DNA of 46,868 nucleotides from Rhodospirillaceae bacterium. Its GTDB lineage: Bacteria > Pseudomonadota > Alphaproteobacteria > Rhodospirillales > Rhodospirillaceae. Of the stretch, positions 17,886 to 28,027 are shown in pieces. The notes beneath the pieces are model-generated. The model made no database searches, had not been told where the DNA came from, and saw only the letters and a list, made by a program, of their open reading frames with translations. How positions within the stretch are numbered: position 1 is the first letter of the stretch; every line of letters begins with the position of its first letter. The DNA lies in NCBI GenBank assembly GCA_009693785.1, contig SHWP01000023.1:1-46868 (forward strand). Direction: 5' to 3'. A program made the position numbers and the translations under genes.

Positions 17886-18773
17886 ATGCCGCAAAACTTT
17901 TCACACACGCTGGCGGAGATCGCCCAGGCGGTCAATGCCGAGTTGGATCGTTTGATTCCAGCCTTGCGCGCACCCGAGGGCCGTGTCGTCGAGGCCATGC
18001 GATATGCCATTCTCGATGGGGGCAAACGCTTTCGCCCATTTCTAGTTTGCGTAGGCGGCGACATGCTTGGGGTGCCGCGTGCCTCGTCGTTGCGCGTCGC
18101 GGCGGCAATTGAAATGGTTCACTGCTATTCGCTCATCCACGACGATCTGCCCGCCATGGACAACGACGATTTACGCCGTGGTCGGGCAACGGTTCATCGC
18201 CACTGGGATGAAGCAACGGCGATACTCGCGGGTGATGCGCTGCTGACCTTGGCATTCGAAGTGCTGGCGGCAAATGACACAAGCCCAGATGCGCAGGTGT
18301 GCGTGAATCTGATCTCTGATCTTGCCAAAGCTGCGGGTGCGGCTGGCATGGTCGGTGGCCAGATGATTGATTTATCAGCACCCAACAAAGACCTTGATGT
18401 CGATGGGTTGACTCATCTGCAAAATCTCAAGACCGGGCAAATCATCGCCTTCGCAGCCTCAGCCGGAGCGAGCTTGGCCAAAGACCTTGGGGCGAAACAG
18501 GCACTTCACGACTATGGGCTAGATGTGGGCCTGGCTTTTCAAGTGACCGACGACATCTTGGATGTCGAGGGATCATCAGGCGAATTGGGTAAGACTCCAG
18601 GCAAGGATGCGGCCTCCGGCAAGGTGACTTTTGTCTCCCGCCTGGGGGTGGGAGGTGCTAAAACTGTAGCACAAAACTTGGTTGGGCGGGCCATCGGGCA
18701 TCTTCAACCCTTCGGGCCCAAGGCCGAATTGTTGCGTCAGGCGGCCGCGTTTGTCCTGACCAGGAAGTCCTAA
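17886..18773 (+). CDS. ispA: Farnesyl diphosphate synthase (geranyltranstransferase)
   Basis: This 295-residue trans-prenyltransferase has the first Asp-rich motif HDDLPAMDNDD (Asp86, Asp87, Asp92), the GGKRFRP substrate-binding segment (about residues 45-51), and the second Asp-rich motif DDILDVEG. It condenses DMAPP/GPP with IPP to FPP for quinone, hopanoid and cell-wall carrier synthesis. The ATG at 17886 begins the family-like N-terminus; an in-frame start 42 bp earlier would overlap xseB. It is in an operon with xseB upstream and dxs 27 bp downstream. Confidence 0.94.
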   Translation: MPQNFSHTLAEIAQAVNAELDRLIPALRAPEGRVVEAMRYAILDGGKRFRPFLVCVGGDMLGVPRASSLRVAAAIEMVHCYSLIHDDLPAMDNDDLRRGRATVHRHWDEATAILAGDALLTLAFEVLAANDTSPDAQVCVNLISDLAKAAGAAGMVGGQMIDLSAPNKDLDVDGLTHLQNLKTGQIIAFAASAGASLAKDLGAKQALHDYGLDVGLAFQVTDDILDVEGSSGELGKTPGKDAASGKVTFVSRLGVGGAKTVAQNLVGRAIGHLQPFGPKAELLRQAAAFVLTRKS

Positions 18774-18800
18774 AGAACTGAAATTCTTAACGGTTTTGAC

Positions 18801-20744
18801 GTGACCGACACATCTGTTCCGCCGCAAACACCGCTGCTCGATACCCTGGCCGCGCCCAAAGACATGCGGGGCCTGTCGGACGAGCAATTGGTGCAGCTTT
18901 CCAACGAAGTGCGCGCTGAGACGATTCATTCTGTCTCGCGCACCGGCGGGCACTTGGGCGCTGGCTTGGGCGTGGTGGAACTCACCGTCGCATTGCACCA
19001 CGTGTTCGACACGCCCACGGACCGGCTGATTTGGGATGTAGGCCACCAGGCCTATCCGCACAAAATTCTCACGGGCCGGCGCAAGCGCATGACAACCATC
19101 CGCCAAAAGGATGGGCTATCCGGCTTCACATCACGCAGCGAGAGTGAATACGACCCCTTTGGGGCCGGGCATAGCTCCACGTCGATCTCGGCTGGACTTG
19201 GCATGGCCGTGGCGCGCGATTTGAAGGGTGAAAAAAATAACGTTGTCTGTGTCATCGGCGATGGCGCCATGAGTGCGGGCATGGCTTATGAAGCCATGAA
19301 CAACGCGGGCAGCCTCAAAAGCCGGTTGATTGTTATTCTCAACGATAACGATATGTCGATCGCCCCACCCGTGGGCGCCATGAGTGCGTATTTGTCACGG
19401 CTGTTATCGTCCAAACCCTATATCAGTCTGCGCCAGGCGATGAAGCAAATCGCTTCGCACTTTCCCAAGCCCTTGGAAGAAGCCGCACGCAAGGCCGAGG
19501 AATACACCCGCGGCATGGTGACGGGCGGCACGTTGTTCGAAGAGTTGGGTTTCTATTATGTCGGTCCGCTCGACGGCCATCGCATCGATCACCTGGTGCC
19601 GGTGTTGAAAAATGTGCGCGATGCCGCAGCCGTAGGCCCCGTGCTGATTCACGTTGTTACGCAAAAGGGCAAAGGCTACGGCCCTGCCGAGCAATCCGCC
19701 GACAAGTTCCATGGCGTAACCAAGTTCGACGTGGTGTCGGGCGCGCAGGTGAAGGCCCAAGCGCAAGCGCCATCTTACACGTCGGTGTTTGCAAAGGCCT
19801 TGATCGCCGAAGCCGCTGCTGACGACAAGGTGCTGGCGATCACGGCGGCGATGCCGAGTGGGACGGGCCTTGACAAATTTGCCGAGAAATTTCCGCAGCG
19901 CTGTTTCGATGTCGGCATCGCTGAGCAACATGCCGTTACGTTCGCGGCCGGTTTAGCCACCGAAGGTTTTAAACCTTTTTGCGCGATCTATTCTACGTTC
20001 TTGCAACGAGCCTACGACCAAGTCGTGCATGACATAGCCGTACAAAATTTACCCGTGCGGTTTGCATTAGACCGTGCGGGCTATGTGGGTGCCGATGGCG
20101 CCACACACGCGGGCTCCTTCGATTTGGCATATCTGGGGTGTTTACCTAACTTCACTATCATGGCTGCCGCCGATGAGGTGGAGCTGATGCATATGGTGGC
20201 CACTGCGGCGGCTCATAACTCAGGGCCGATTGCTGTGCGCTACCCGCGCGGTGAGGGAGTTGGTTTGGCGTTGCCCGAGCGTGGTTCGGTGTTACCCATC
20301 GGTAAGGGCCGTATTTTGCGCGAAGGCTCGACGGTTGCGTTGTTGAGTATTGGTACGCGTCTGGCCGATTGCTTGAAGGCGGCCGATGCCTTGGCCGCGC
20401 GAGGGCTCTCGTGCACTGTAGCCGATGCACGCTATGCCAAACCGCTGGACACAGAGTTGATCGGTCAGTTGGCCGATCACCATGAAGTGCTGATTACGGT
20501 CGAAGAGGGGGCGTCCGGCGGGTTTGGCGCTACGGTGCTGGGCTATCTCGCATCCAGCGGGCGGTTAGACCGTGGCTTAAAAATCCGCAACTTGACCATG
20601 CCTGACGTGTTCTTCGAACAAGCCAAGCCGGAAGAACAAATTCAAGCTGCGGGATTAGGCGCGGCGAACATCGCTGCTGCCGCTGTGGGCGCCTTGGGTC
20701 TTGATGCCGCTAAGGACGCTGTGTCCGGCCTGGCACGGGCGTGA
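18801..20744 (+). CDS. dxs: 1-deoxy-D-xylulose-5-phosphate synthase
   Basis: This 647-residue transketolase-like enzyme starts at GTG. It has the thiamine diphosphate motif [18 protein letters not shown] with its downstream NDNDMS. An early [16 protein letters not shown] segment is followed later by [17 protein letters not shown], with the catalytic Glu, and by YPRGEGVG. It joins pyruvate and glyceraldehyde 3-phosphate to DXP, the first step of the MEP isoprenoid pathway. Length and domain order are normal. Its position between ispA and tlyA is conserved in alphaproteobacteria. It shows the window relies on the MEP pathway for IPP. Confidence 0.96.
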   Translation: MTDTSVPPQTPLLDTLAAPKDMRGLSDEQLVQLSNEVRAETIHSVSRTGGHLGAGLGVVELTVALHHVFDTPTDRLIWDVGHQAYPHKILTGRRKRMTTIRQKDGLSGFTSRSESEYDPFGAGHSSTSISAGLGMAVARDLKGEKNNVVCVIGDGAMSAGMAYEAMNNAGSLKSRLIVILNDNDMSIAPPVGAMSAYLSRLLSSKPYISLRQAMKQIASHFPKPLEEAARKAEEYTRGMVTGGTLFEELGFYYVGPLDGHRIDHLVPVLKNVRDAAAVGPVLIHVVTQKGKGYGPAEQSADKFHGVTKFDVVSGAQVKAQAQAPSYTSVFAKALIAEAAADDKVLAITAAMPSGTGLDKFAEKFPQRCFDVGIAEQHAVTFAAGLATEGFKPFCAIYSTFLQRAYDQVVHDIAVQNLPVRFALDRAGYVGADGATHAGSFDLAYLGCLPNFTIMAAADEVELMHMVATAAAHNSGPIAVRYPRGEGVGLALPERGSVLPIGKGRILREGSTVALLSIGTRLADCLKAADALAARGLSCTVADARYAKPLDTELIGQLADHHEVLITVEEGASGGFGATVLGYLASSGRLDRGLKIRNLTMPDVFFEQAKPEEQIQAAGLGAANIAAAAVGALGLDAAKDAVSGLARA

Positions 20745-20765
20745 TCTGGCGTCTCGGGCGGTGAC

Positions 20766-21515
20766 ATGGCCACCGCCAAAATTCGTCTTGATGATCTGAT
20801 CGTAGCACGCGGGCTCGCCGACAGCCCCACCAAAGCCCAAGCCCTGCTCATGGCTGGAGTCGTGTTCAGTGGCGAGCAACGCCTCACAGCGGCTGGCGAA
20901 CGTGTTGCCAACGATTTACCCATCGAGGTGCGCGGGCCTGAGCACCCTTGGGTGTCGCGCGGCGGCTTAAAACTCGCGCATGGCTTGGCGCATTTTGAAC
21001 TCGATCCCATGGGCTGCATTTGTATCGATGTCGGCGCGTCAACCGGCGGCTTCACCGACGTGCTGTTGCAACATGGTGCGGCCAAGGTTTACGCCGTCGA
21101 CGTGGGTTACGGGCAGTTTGCAGATAAACTGCGGCGCGATCCGCGTGTGATCGTGCTTGAACGCACCAACGCGCGCCATCTTACGGCACAGCAGATTCCC
21201 GAACCGCTCAATGCCATCGTTTGTGATGCCAGCTTTATTGGATTGCGCACGGTATTGCCTGCCGCCATGGCGCTCGCGGCGCCCGGCGCATTTCTTATCG
21301 CGCTTATCAAGCCGCAATTCGAAGTGGACAAAGGCCGTGTTGGCAAAAAAGGTGTGGTGCGCGACCCAGCGCTTCATGCCGAAGTGTGCGACACCATGGC
21401 GGCGTGGCTAGCTGCTCAACCAGGCTGGCGTGTACTCGGCATCACGCCCAGCCCCATCACGGGGCCTGAGGGAAATGTGGAGTTTTTGATCGGCGGAGTT
21501 TTCGCCAGCGTTTAA
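20766..21515 (+). CDS. tlyA: TlyA-family rRNA (cytidine-2'-O)-methyltransferase
   Basis: This 249-residue protein has an N-terminal S4 RNA-binding domain (IRLDDLIVARGLADSPTKAQ) and a C-terminal FtsJ-like methyltransferase. The SAM motif is CIDVGASTGGFTDVLLQHGA. A Lys-Asp-Lys-Glu tetrad can be placed in GGLKLAHGL, CDASFIGLR, LIKPQFE and GNVEFL. TlyA methylates 16S and 23S rRNA cytidines in actinobacteria; many proteobacterial homologues are annotated as hemolysin-like TlyA. Its stop codon directly abuts the stop of the convergent sppA with no bases between. Confidence 0.92.
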   Translation: MATAKIRLDDLIVARGLADSPTKAQALLMAGVVFSGEQRLTAAGERVANDLPIEVRGPEHPWVSRGGLKLAHGLAHFELDPMGCICIDVGASTGGFTDVLLQHGAAKVYAVDVGYGQFADKLRRDPRVIVLERTNARHLTAQQIPEPLNAIVCDASFIGLRTVLPAAMALAAPGAFLIALIKPQFEVDKGRVGKKGVVRDPALHAEVCDTMAAWLAAQPGWRVLGITPSPITGPEGNVEFLIGGVFASV

Positions 21516-23297
21516 TCAATTCACCACAATCGGCTCGGCATAGAGTTGCACGCCGGTCCGGTTCAAAGCCCGGCTAGCGTCATTGAACACGGCTAGGCGT
21601 TCGGCCAGGGACGACAGCAAACTCATGCCGTTCATAAGGCCGAAGGGCAATTCGCCCTCTTCCAGCGCCTTGAACAAGGCCTTCCAGGGGTCTTCGGGCG
21701 CCGGGAATGGCACCAGCCAGATCGGGTCAGTGGCCGCAAGGCCTAGCTTCTCTTTGGTATAGTCAATGGCGCGGCTAAAGCCGCCGAGTTCATCGACCAG
21801 CCCAGCTTTGAGTGCATCGGCGCCGGTCCAGACGCGTCCGCGCGCGGAGCGTTCCAACTCGGCCACATCGCGGCCGCGTCCTTTGGCGGCTTTGGTCGTG
21901 AAGTCGGTATAAGCTGCGTCGATCATTTCGTTCAGTCGGGCCAACTCTTTTTCCGAGAACTCTGTCGTCGAGCTGAACATACCTGCCGATTCGCCAAACG
22001 AGATACGATCCCAGTTCACGTCGAGTTTCTTGAAGGCGCCAGCAAACACCAACTTGCCCATGATCACGCCGATCGAGCCGGTGATGGTGCCAGGTTGAGC
22101 GAATATGCGGTCGGCAGGCATGGCCAGAAAGTATCCGCCCGAGGCCGCCGTATTGCCCATGCTGACGATGATGGGTTTTTTTGCTTTCGCCAGCACGATC
22201 TCGCGCCAGATTGTGTCGGATGCGACGTACGATCCGCCGGGACTGTCGATGCGCAATAGAATGGCGTCGATTGTCGCATCATCGGCGGCATCGGACACGG
22301 CATCAGCCATCGTGTCGGACATCACTTGGTCGTTGGAGCCGAACGGATCGTCGTCACGGCCTCGCGCGATTTCGCCAACGGCATGAATAATGGCCACGCG
22401 CTTTTTGGGCTCGGTCCGGCCCTTGGCCGGTGCGTAGGCTAGATATTTGTTGATCGACACAGATTTGGCATCGGGCAGTTTTTCATCAACCGCAGCATCG
22501 AATTCGTCGCGGTATCCCAAACGGTCGATCAGCTTGGCGCCGAGCGCTTCTTGGGCCAGGAGGGGGCCTTTGTCGATCATGCGGCGAACCGCTGCAGGCT
22601 CAAGTGCCCTGTCTTTGGCAATTCCGGACACAAACTGGTCGAAGAACGAGCCCAGCATGGCCTCTAAGGCTTCTTTGTTCGCGGGCGAGATTTTGTCATT
22701 GGTGAGGTTCTCCATGGCGCTTTTATATTCTTTGCGCTGGATAACGTTGGCTTTCACACCAAAGCGGTCGAGCAACCCCTTGAAGAAGGGTTGCTCGATG
22801 CCAATGCCAGCCAACCCGACATTGCCCGAGGGTTGCACCCACACTTCGCCGAAGGAGGCCGCCAAGTAGTAAGCCGCCGTTGCGGCCGTGCCTTCGCCAA
22901 TGGTCTCGGAATAGAGCAGGGTCGGCTTACCCGATGACTTAAATTCGGCCATGACGTCGCGCACGTCCTGGGTTTGGGCGAGGCCCAGCGATTGGCCGCT
23001 GAGGTTGGCGACAATGCCTTTCACACGTGGGTCATCCTTGGCGCGGCGTATGGCGACCAATGCGTCTTGCAAGGTTGTGCGGGAGTGTAATGCGAAGCCC
23101 TCAAAGCGCCTGCCGCTGGCGCCCTCGACAAAGCCGTCATCGAGATCAAGCGACAGCACCATATTATCTGGTGCCGCAACGGGGCCCGTCATGCCTTCGG
23201 TTTTCAGCGCGACATACACGCCGACACCGCTCACCACAACAAAGAAAAAGCCGATGCTAGCGAGTACGCCGACCAGCAGCTTACCAAGGAATTTCAT
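21516..23297 (-). CDS. sppA: Signal peptide peptidase SppA, 67-kDa type
   Basis: This 593-residue protein has an N-terminal membrane anchor (about residues 6-30) and two tandem SppA/ClpP-like domains, the long form as in E. coli. The catalytic Lys192 is in RKEYKSAMENLT and Ser387 is in GNTAASGGYF, so the Ser-Lys dyad is complete across the two halves. It degrades cleaved signal peptides at the periplasmic face of the inner membrane. The ATG at 23297 has AAGGA upstream. It lies 45 bp downstream of aroC in the fabI-aroC-sppA direction and may share that transcript. Confidence 0.93.
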   Translation of the reverse strand: MKFLGKLLVGVLASIGFFFVVVSGVGVYVALKTEGMTGPVAAPDNMVLSLDLDDGFVEGASGRRFEGFALHSRTTLQDALVAIRRAKDDPRVKGIVANLSGQSLGLAQTQDVRDVMAEFKSSGKPTLLYSETIGEGTAATAAYYLAASFGEVWVQPSGNVGLAGIGIEQPFFKGLLDRFGVKANVIQRKEYKSAMENLTNDKISPANKEALEAMLGSFFDQFVSGIAKDRALEPAAVRRMIDKGPLLAQEALGAKLIDRLGYRDEFDAAVDEKLPDAKSVSINKYLAYAPAKGRTEPKKRVAIIHAVGEIARGRDDDPFGSNDQVMSDTMADAVSDAADDATIDAILLRIDSPGGSYVASDTIWREIVLAKAKKPIIVSMGNTAASGGYFLAMPADRIFAQPGTITGSIGVIMGKLVFAGAFKKLDVNWDRISFGESAGMFSSTTEFSEKELARLNEMIDAAYTDFTTKAAKGRGRDVAELERSARGRVWTGADALKAGLVDELGGFSRAIDYTKEKLGLAATDPIWLVPFPAPEDPWKALFKALEEGELPFGLMNGMSLLSSLAERLAVFNDASRALNRTGVQLYAEPIVVN

Positions 23298-23342
23298 GTT
23301 TTGGTCCTTATGGACTCGAGGTTAAGTCGCAAGGCGTAACTG

Positions 23343-24440
23343 TTAGCGCGTGATCGGCCCGCATTGTGCTTCGTGGCGCAACAGGTGATCGGCAAGAACA
23401 ACGGCGACCATGGCTTCGGCGACGGGCACGCCGCGAATTCCCACACAGGGGTCGTGACGGCCCTTGGTGACGATGTCCGTATCCTTGCCGTGGATGTCGA
23501 TGGTCCGGCGAGGACTAAGGATGGAACTTGTCGGTTTTATGGCAAGGCGCGCGACAATGGGCTGGCCTGACGAAATGCCGCCCAAAATGCCACCAGCATT
23601 GTTGGCCAGAAATTCCACCTGACCGTTCTTGCCCATGCGCATTTCATCGGCGTTTTCCTCGCCCGATAAACTCGCCGCCTCAAAGCCCGCGCCAATTTCA
23701 ATGCCCTTGGCTGCGTTAATACCCATCAGCGCCGAAGCGATATCGGCATCAAGCTTACCGTACACTGGCGCGCCTAGCCCCGCTGGAATGCCATCGGCTA
23801 CAACCTCAATGATGGCGCCGCACGATGATCCCTTTTTGCGCACATCATCCAAATAGGTTTCCCAATTGGCAGTGCTTTTGGCGTCTGGGCAGAAGAATGG
23901 ATTGCGATTTACTTCCGCCCAATCCCAACGGCTGCGCTCGATCTTATGGGGCCCCAGTTGGATCAGTGCCCCGCGAATTTGCACTTCGGACCCGAGGCGG
24001 TGATTCAAGATCAGCCGCGCGATGGCTCCTGCCGCGACCCGCATGGCGGTTTCGCGGGCCGATTGGCGCCCGCCGCCGCGGTAGTCGCGAATGCCGTACT
24101 TTTTCCAATAGGTGTAGTCGGCATGACCGGGGCGGAACTTTTCGGCGATGTCGCCGTAATCCTTCGAGCGCGCATCGACATTCTCGATCAGCAGGCCAAT
24201 CGGCGTGCCAGTCGTCAGGCCTTCGAACACGCCCGACAAAATACGCACGGCATCGGGTTCCTTGCGCTGGGTGGTGAAGCGCGACGTGCCCGGTTTGCGT
24301 TTATCGAGCCAAATCTGGATATCGCTTTCGCTGAGCGGAATGCGCGGTGGCGTGCCATCGATGACGCAACCAATGGCTGGGCCGTGGCTCTCGCCGAAGG
24401 TGGTGAACCGGAACAGCGTTCCGAAGGTGTTGCTCGACAT
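23343..24440 (-). CDS. aroC: Chorismate synthase
   Basis: This 365-residue enzyme starts [20 protein letters not shown], which contains the family signature GESHG. Further signatures are [32 protein letters not shown] and GRHDPCVG. It converts EPSP to chorismate with reduced FMN in aromatic amino acid synthesis. The 32-residue in-frame upstream extension is rejected since the N-terminus must begin close to the GTLFR segment. It starts 25 bp after fabI stops. The fabI-aroC order recurs in alphaproteobacteria. Confidence 0.95.
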   Translation of the reverse strand: MSSNTFGTLFRFTTFGESHGPAIGCVIDGTPPRIPLSESDIQIWLDKRKPGTSRFTTQRKEPDAVRILSGVFEGLTTGTPIGLLIENVDARSKDYGDIAEKFRPGHADYTYWKKYGIRDYRGGGRQSARETAMRVAAGAIARLILNHRLGSEVQIRGALIQLGPHKIERSRWDWAEVNRNPFFCPDAKSTANWETYLDDVRKKGSSCGAIIEVVADGIPAGLGAPVYGKLDADIASALMGINAAKGIEIGAGFEAASLSGEENADEMRMGKNGQVEFLANNAGGILGGISSGQPIVARLAIKPTSSILSPRRTIDIHGKDTDIVTKGRHDPCVGIRGVPVAEAMVAVVLADHLLRHEAQCGPITR

Positions 24441-24465
24441 GGGCGTGCTGTTCTGATGCCGTGGC

Positions 24466-25305
24466 CTACGAGCTAACTTTCGCGCTCTGAAGCATCTCGG
24501 CGATTTCAGAGATTGAGTTGACGTCCAACATGCCAATCACATTATAGCCGCCGTCGACGTAATGGACCTCGCCGGTCACGGCGCTAGCTAGATCACTGAG
24601 AAGGTACATGCCAGCCTTGCCGACATCTTCGATGGTGATGGTGCGATGCAATGGCGCGTTTAATTCATTCCAGCGCAAAATATGACGAACATCGCCAATG
24701 CCTGAGGCCGCCAAGGTGCGGATCGGCCCGGCCGAGATGGCGTTGACACGAATTTTTCCGCGCCCCAAGTCAACGGCGAGATAACGCACGGTGGCTTCCA
24801 GCGCGGCCTTGGCAACGCCCATAACGTTATAATGGGGGATCACTTTTTCAGCACCGTAATACGACAGCGTGAGTAAACTCCCGCCATTGGGCATCAAGGG
24901 CTCGGCCCGGCGGCAAATATCGGTGAATGAAAAGCACGAGATATCCATGGTGCGCTGAAAGTTCTCGCGCGTGGTGTCGAGATAGCGGCCCTTGAGCTGA
25001 TCCTTGTCGGAGAAGGCGATGGCATGCAGGACAAAATCCAACTTGCCCCAAGACTTGGAAATCGAGGCGAACAATGCATCAAGCGAGGCTGGGTCGGTGA
25101 CATCGGCGGGCAGAATGATCGGGGCCTTCAGGCTTTGCGCCAAAGGCCGCACGCGCTTTTCCAGGGCCTCGCCCTGGAAGGTAAAGGCCAACTCCGCGCC
25201 ATGGGCAGCGGCCTGTTGGGCGATCCCCCAGGCGATGGAGCGGTCGTTGGCCACGCCCATAATCAGGCCTTTTTTGCCTGCCATCAGCGGTGAGGGGGTG
25301 GTCAT
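24466..25305 (-). CDS. fabI: Enoyl-[acyl-carrier-protein] reductase (NADH)
   Basis: This 279-residue FabI has the nucleotide-binding segment [17 protein letters not shown]. The catalytic region [20 protein letters not shown] has Tyr149, Tyr159 and Lys166, matching E. coli Tyr146, Tyr156 and Lys163. It catalyses the last reduction of each fatty-acid elongation cycle in the cytoplasm. The C-terminal segment [17 protein letters not shown] is typical. Met1 at 25305 is used although its ribosome-binding site is weak; Met8 at 25284 is possible. The gene is divergent from yihY, with about 120 bp between the start codons. Confidence 0.95.
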   Translation of the reverse strand: MTTPSPLMAGKKGLIMGVANDRSIAWGIAQQAAAHGAELAFTFQGEALEKRVRPLAQSLKAPIILPADVTDPASLDALFASISKSWGKLDFVLHAIAFSDKDQLKGRYLDTTRENFQRTMDISCFSFTDICRRAEPLMPNGGSLLTLSYYGAEKVIPHYNVMGVAKAALEATVRYLAVDLGRGKIRVNAISAGPIRTLAASGIGDVRHILRWNELNAPLHRTITIEDVGKAGMYLLSDLASAVTGEVHYVDGGYNVIGMLDVNSISEIAEMLQSAKVSS

Positions 25306-25424
25306 GGTTTGGTATAAACCTACTGAAAATAAAGAGATTCTTTAATGTTCGCCGTATTTGCGGCATCCTACACTACGCGACCAGATTTCGCACGAAACCA
25401 ACCTTTGGGCAAGGCAGGCCGACC

Positions 25425-26741
25425 ATGCCAGATGACAGTGTAAACCCAGCTCCTGAGGCTGTCTTAACGCCCGCTGTGCCCAGCCAAGGCATTGGGCTGA
25501 TCCGGTTTATGCTCGCACGCATGGCCCAGGACGAGATTACGCGGGTAGCTGCCTCGCTCAGTTTTACCTCCACGCTTGCTGTCGTACCCGCGCTCTCGCT
25601 GGTTTTGGCCATCCTGACGGCGTTTCCAGCCTTCGAGGGAATGCGCGCAAGCGTGCAGGATTTCATTTTGGGCAACGTCATGCCCGATACAGGCTTGAAG
25701 ATGAAAGAGCAGATTGCCTCGTTTGTCGATGCGGCGGCGCGCCTGACAGCCTTTGGTATCGTCGGCTTGGCGGTGACCTCCATCGCGTTGCTGTTGACGA
25801 TTGAAAGTTCGTTCAACGAAATATTCAAAGTGCACCGTCCGCGCCCGTTGCTGACCCGATTGCTAGTGCTGTGGGCCATGATAACGGTCGGGCCGTTTCT
25901 GATTGGGCTCAGCTTCACGCTGTTTGGTTATTTTGCTGCCACGCAATTTTGGATGGGCAAGGCCGCAGCCAAATCGCTCACGCTGCTATTGGGCCAGATT
26001 GCGCCAACCATCCTTGCCTGGGTGGCGATCACATTCATGTATCTTGTCGTGCCAAACCGGCGTGTCATGCTGACCGATGCCATGCTCGGTGCTGCCTTCG
26101 CCGCCATTCTATTTGGCTTGCTGCGCTATAGTTTTGCGGCCTACATCGCCTCCATGACGTCGTATGAGGCCGTGTACGGCGCCGTTGCGGCCGTACCGGT
26201 GTTTCTGGTTTGGGTTTTGCTCACCTGGACTGTGGTTATGGCTGGTGCCGTCGTGGCGGCGGCATTGCCTGACTGGCGCTATGCTAAGGCCGGTGGCGGC
26301 GATGCAGCCGTGGCGCGCATTGTCTTGGCGCTTGAGGTGATCGCGAAACTTGCCACAGCTCAAAACACCGGGGCGGCTATTTCATCGCGAGCTCTAGCAA
26401 AAACGTTATCGGTTCCCGATGTGGTGCTAGGCCGGGTGCTGGATAGTTTGCGCCTTGGCCGCTTCGTTGCAGTGACCGACGATGGCAAGTGGGTGCTCAG
26501 CCGCGATCTCGACCGCATCGCCTTGGCCGATGTGGTTCATCAATTCGGGTTGGGCTTGGATTTAGCCGCTGTGCTCGCGATGAAACCCGACCGGCCCAGT
26601 GAAGTGGCCAGGCGCTTGCACCAAAATCTCAGCCGCGCTGCGGAATCCGAACGCGCGCTGCTGAGCATTACCTTGGCCAAGATCGTGGCGTTGCCCGAAT
26701 CAGCGCCTGAGCTGGCCACAGCGCCAGAACCATCAGCTTAA
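25425..26741 (+). CDS. YihY/BrkB-family inner-membrane protein
   Basis: This 438-residue protein has a YihY-type membrane domain at about residues 20-295 with around six hydrophobic segments. Recognisable pieces are ITRVAASLSFTSTLAVVPAL, IVGLAVTSIALLLTIESSFNEIF and YEAVYGAVAAVPVFLVWVLL. A soluble C-terminal part from about residue 300 looks like a winged-helix domain followed by a helical tail, as in the long YihY form. Older names such as RNase BN for this family are not supported. The function is unknown. The ATG at 25425 (MPDDSVNPAP) is chosen because the 45 upstream in-frame residues look like promoter sequence. Confidence 0.88.
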   Translation: MPDDSVNPAPEAVLTPAVPSQGIGLIRFMLARMAQDEITRVAASLSFTSTLAVVPALSLVLAILTAFPAFEGMRASVQDFILGNVMPDTGLKMKEQIASFVDAAARLTAFGIVGLAVTSIALLLTIESSFNEIFKVHRPRPLLTRLLVLWAMITVGPFLIGLSFTLFGYFAATQFWMGKAAAKSLTLLLGQIAPTILAWVAITFMYLVVPNRRVMLTDAMLGAAFAAILFGLLRYSFAAYIASMTSYEAVYGAVAAVPVFLVWVLLTWTVVMAGAVVAAALPDWRYAKAGGGDAAVARIVLALEVIAKLATAQNTGAAISSRALAKTLSVPDVVLGRVLDSLRLGRFVAVTDDGKWVLSRDLDRIALADVVHQFGLGLDLAAVLAMKPDRPSEVARRLHQNLSRAAESERALLSITLAKIVALPESAPELATAPEPSA

Positions 26742-26768
26742 ATAAAAAAGGCGGCGCTCATGGCCGCC
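26741..26768 (-). terminator. Rho-independent terminator of the lipoprotein gene
   Basis: On the minus strand GGCGGC (26768-26763, preceded by G) pairs with GCCGCC (26755-26750) across a seven-base loop. The hairpin is followed by TTTTTT ending at about 26744. This fits an intrinsic terminator about 25 bp after the lipoprotein stop. The opposite strand lacks a clear T tract. Confidence 0.8.
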
Positions 26769-26794
26769 CTTCTGAGCTTTGTTTGTTGTCGTCG

Positions 26795-27286
26795 TTAGCC
26801 TTCGACAATCCGCCATGACCCATCGGGCTGTTGGCAAGCCACGCCATGGGCGTTTTCTTTCTTGCCGCCGACGATCACTTCGGTTTGGAATTCGCGGCAA
26901 TAGCTGCCCGCCGTCGAGCGGCCGTCGCGCACGGGTGTGACGGTGCCTGAATTGCCGGAATTGGGATTGTTCCACACAATGGCCTCGCCAATCGGCGCGG
27001 CGTAGGCGCGCTGTTCGGCCTCGCGCATTTTCATGTGGTCGAGTTCATTCATGCTGCGGCCAATGGAATTACCCACCGTGGCGCCCACCATGGTGCCCAC
27101 AGCCGTCGCCACGGCGCGGCCGCTGCCCTTACCAATGGTCGAGCCAGCCCAGGCGCCCGCAGCACCACCCAAAATAGTGCCAATCGCTTCTTTGTCGGCG
27201 CGGCCATCGGCCGCACAGCCCGACAGCATGAGTCCAGCAGCCAGGGCGACGATTGAAATATTGCGCGTCATCGAATGTGTGTTCAT
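26795..27286 (-). CDS. Glycine-zipper lipoprotein, 17-kDa surface antigen-like
   Basis: This 163-residue protein has a lipoprotein signal peptide with lipobox LSGC (Cys24). A glycine-zipper segment follows at about residues 35-72 (TILGGAAGAWAGSTIG and VGTMVGATVGNSIGRSM). The soluble tail has YCREFQTEVIVGG and ACQQPDGSWRIV, the pattern of the Rickettsia 17-kDa antigen/RT0821 family of outer-membrane lipoproteins. The ATG at 27286 has GAGGA a few bases upstream; ATG 27271 is an alternative. An intrinsic terminator follows. The cellular role of these proteins is unclear; envelope association is predicted. Confidence 0.88.
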   Translation of the reverse strand: MNTHSMTRNISIVALAAGLMLSGCAADGRADKEAIGTILGGAAGAWAGSTIGKGSGRAVATAVGTMVGATVGNSIGRSMNELDHMKMREAEQRAYAAPIGEAIVWNNPNSGNSGTVTPVRDGRSTAGSYCREFQTEVIVGGKKENAHGVACQQPDGSWRIVEG

Positions 27287-27424
27287 CGGATCCTCAATCA
27301 GGTTTCCACGGTCATCTACCATCATGATTCAACCGGGGGAAGGTGGCGAAATAAGGGCATTTAGAAGGCATTTTCAGCCTATCCCGCCATTGTCCGGATT
27401 GATCTGGCGCATTAAGACAGGGCC

Positions 27425-28027
27425 ATGGACTCCAAACCTCTCATTCCGGCCCCGGCAGACCCATATTTACTGTTTCAGCAGTGGTTCGATTTGGCAACGC
27501 TGCAGGAGCCCCATTTGCCCGAGGCTATTAGCCTGGCCACCGCTACCAAGGCTGGAAAACCATCGGTGCGCATGGTTTTACTCAAGGATTTCGGGCCCGA
27601 GGGCTTGGTGTTCTACACCAATGGCGCCAGCCGCAAGGGCCGTGAGATAGCCGACAACCCGTTCGGGGCGATGTGCCTGTATTGGAAAAACTTAGGCCGC
27701 CAGATTCGCGCCGAGGGGCCGTTGTCGCAGGTCAGCAGCGCACAGGCCGATGACTATTTTGCAGGCCGCCCGCGCGCCAGCCAACTTGGGGCTTGGGCCT
27801 CCGATCAGTCGCGCACTTTGCCGGACCGCGCCGAATTGGTGAAACGGCTTGAATCCGCCGAGACCCGATTTGCGAATAAGAATGTCTCGCGCCCAGACTA
27901 TTGGATTGGTTTTCGCATGATGCCCGAGGTGATCGAGTTCTGGCAGGATGTGCCCAATCGGTTGCATGACCGCTTGGTGTACCGGCGTCAGGCCAGCGGC
28001 TGGACCACCGAAAGGCTATATCCGTGA
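27425..28027 (+). CDS. pdxH: Pyridoxamine 5'-phosphate oxidase
   Basis: This 200-residue flavoprotein has the PNPOx pattern: SVRMVLLKDFGPEGLVFYTN, SRKGREIADNPFGAMCLYW, GRQIRAEGPL, RPRASQLGAWASDQS and the C-terminal signature EFWQDVPNRLHDR with VYRR near the end. One conserved position usually seen as EFWQG is EFWQD here. It oxidises PNP or PMP to pyridoxal phosphate using FMN and oxygen. Its TGA overlaps the GTG start of the cation efflux gene (shared GTGA), so the two are translationally coupled. Confidence 0.94.
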   Translation: MDSKPLIPAPADPYLLFQQWFDLATLQEPHLPEAISLATATKAGKPSVRMVLLKDFGPEGLVFYTNGASRKGREIADNPFGAMCLYWKNLGRQIRAEGPLSQVSSAQADDYFAGRPRASQLGAWASDQSRTLPDRAELVKRLESAETRFANKNVSRPDYWIGFRMMPEVIEFWQDVPNRLHDRLVYRRQASGWTTERLYP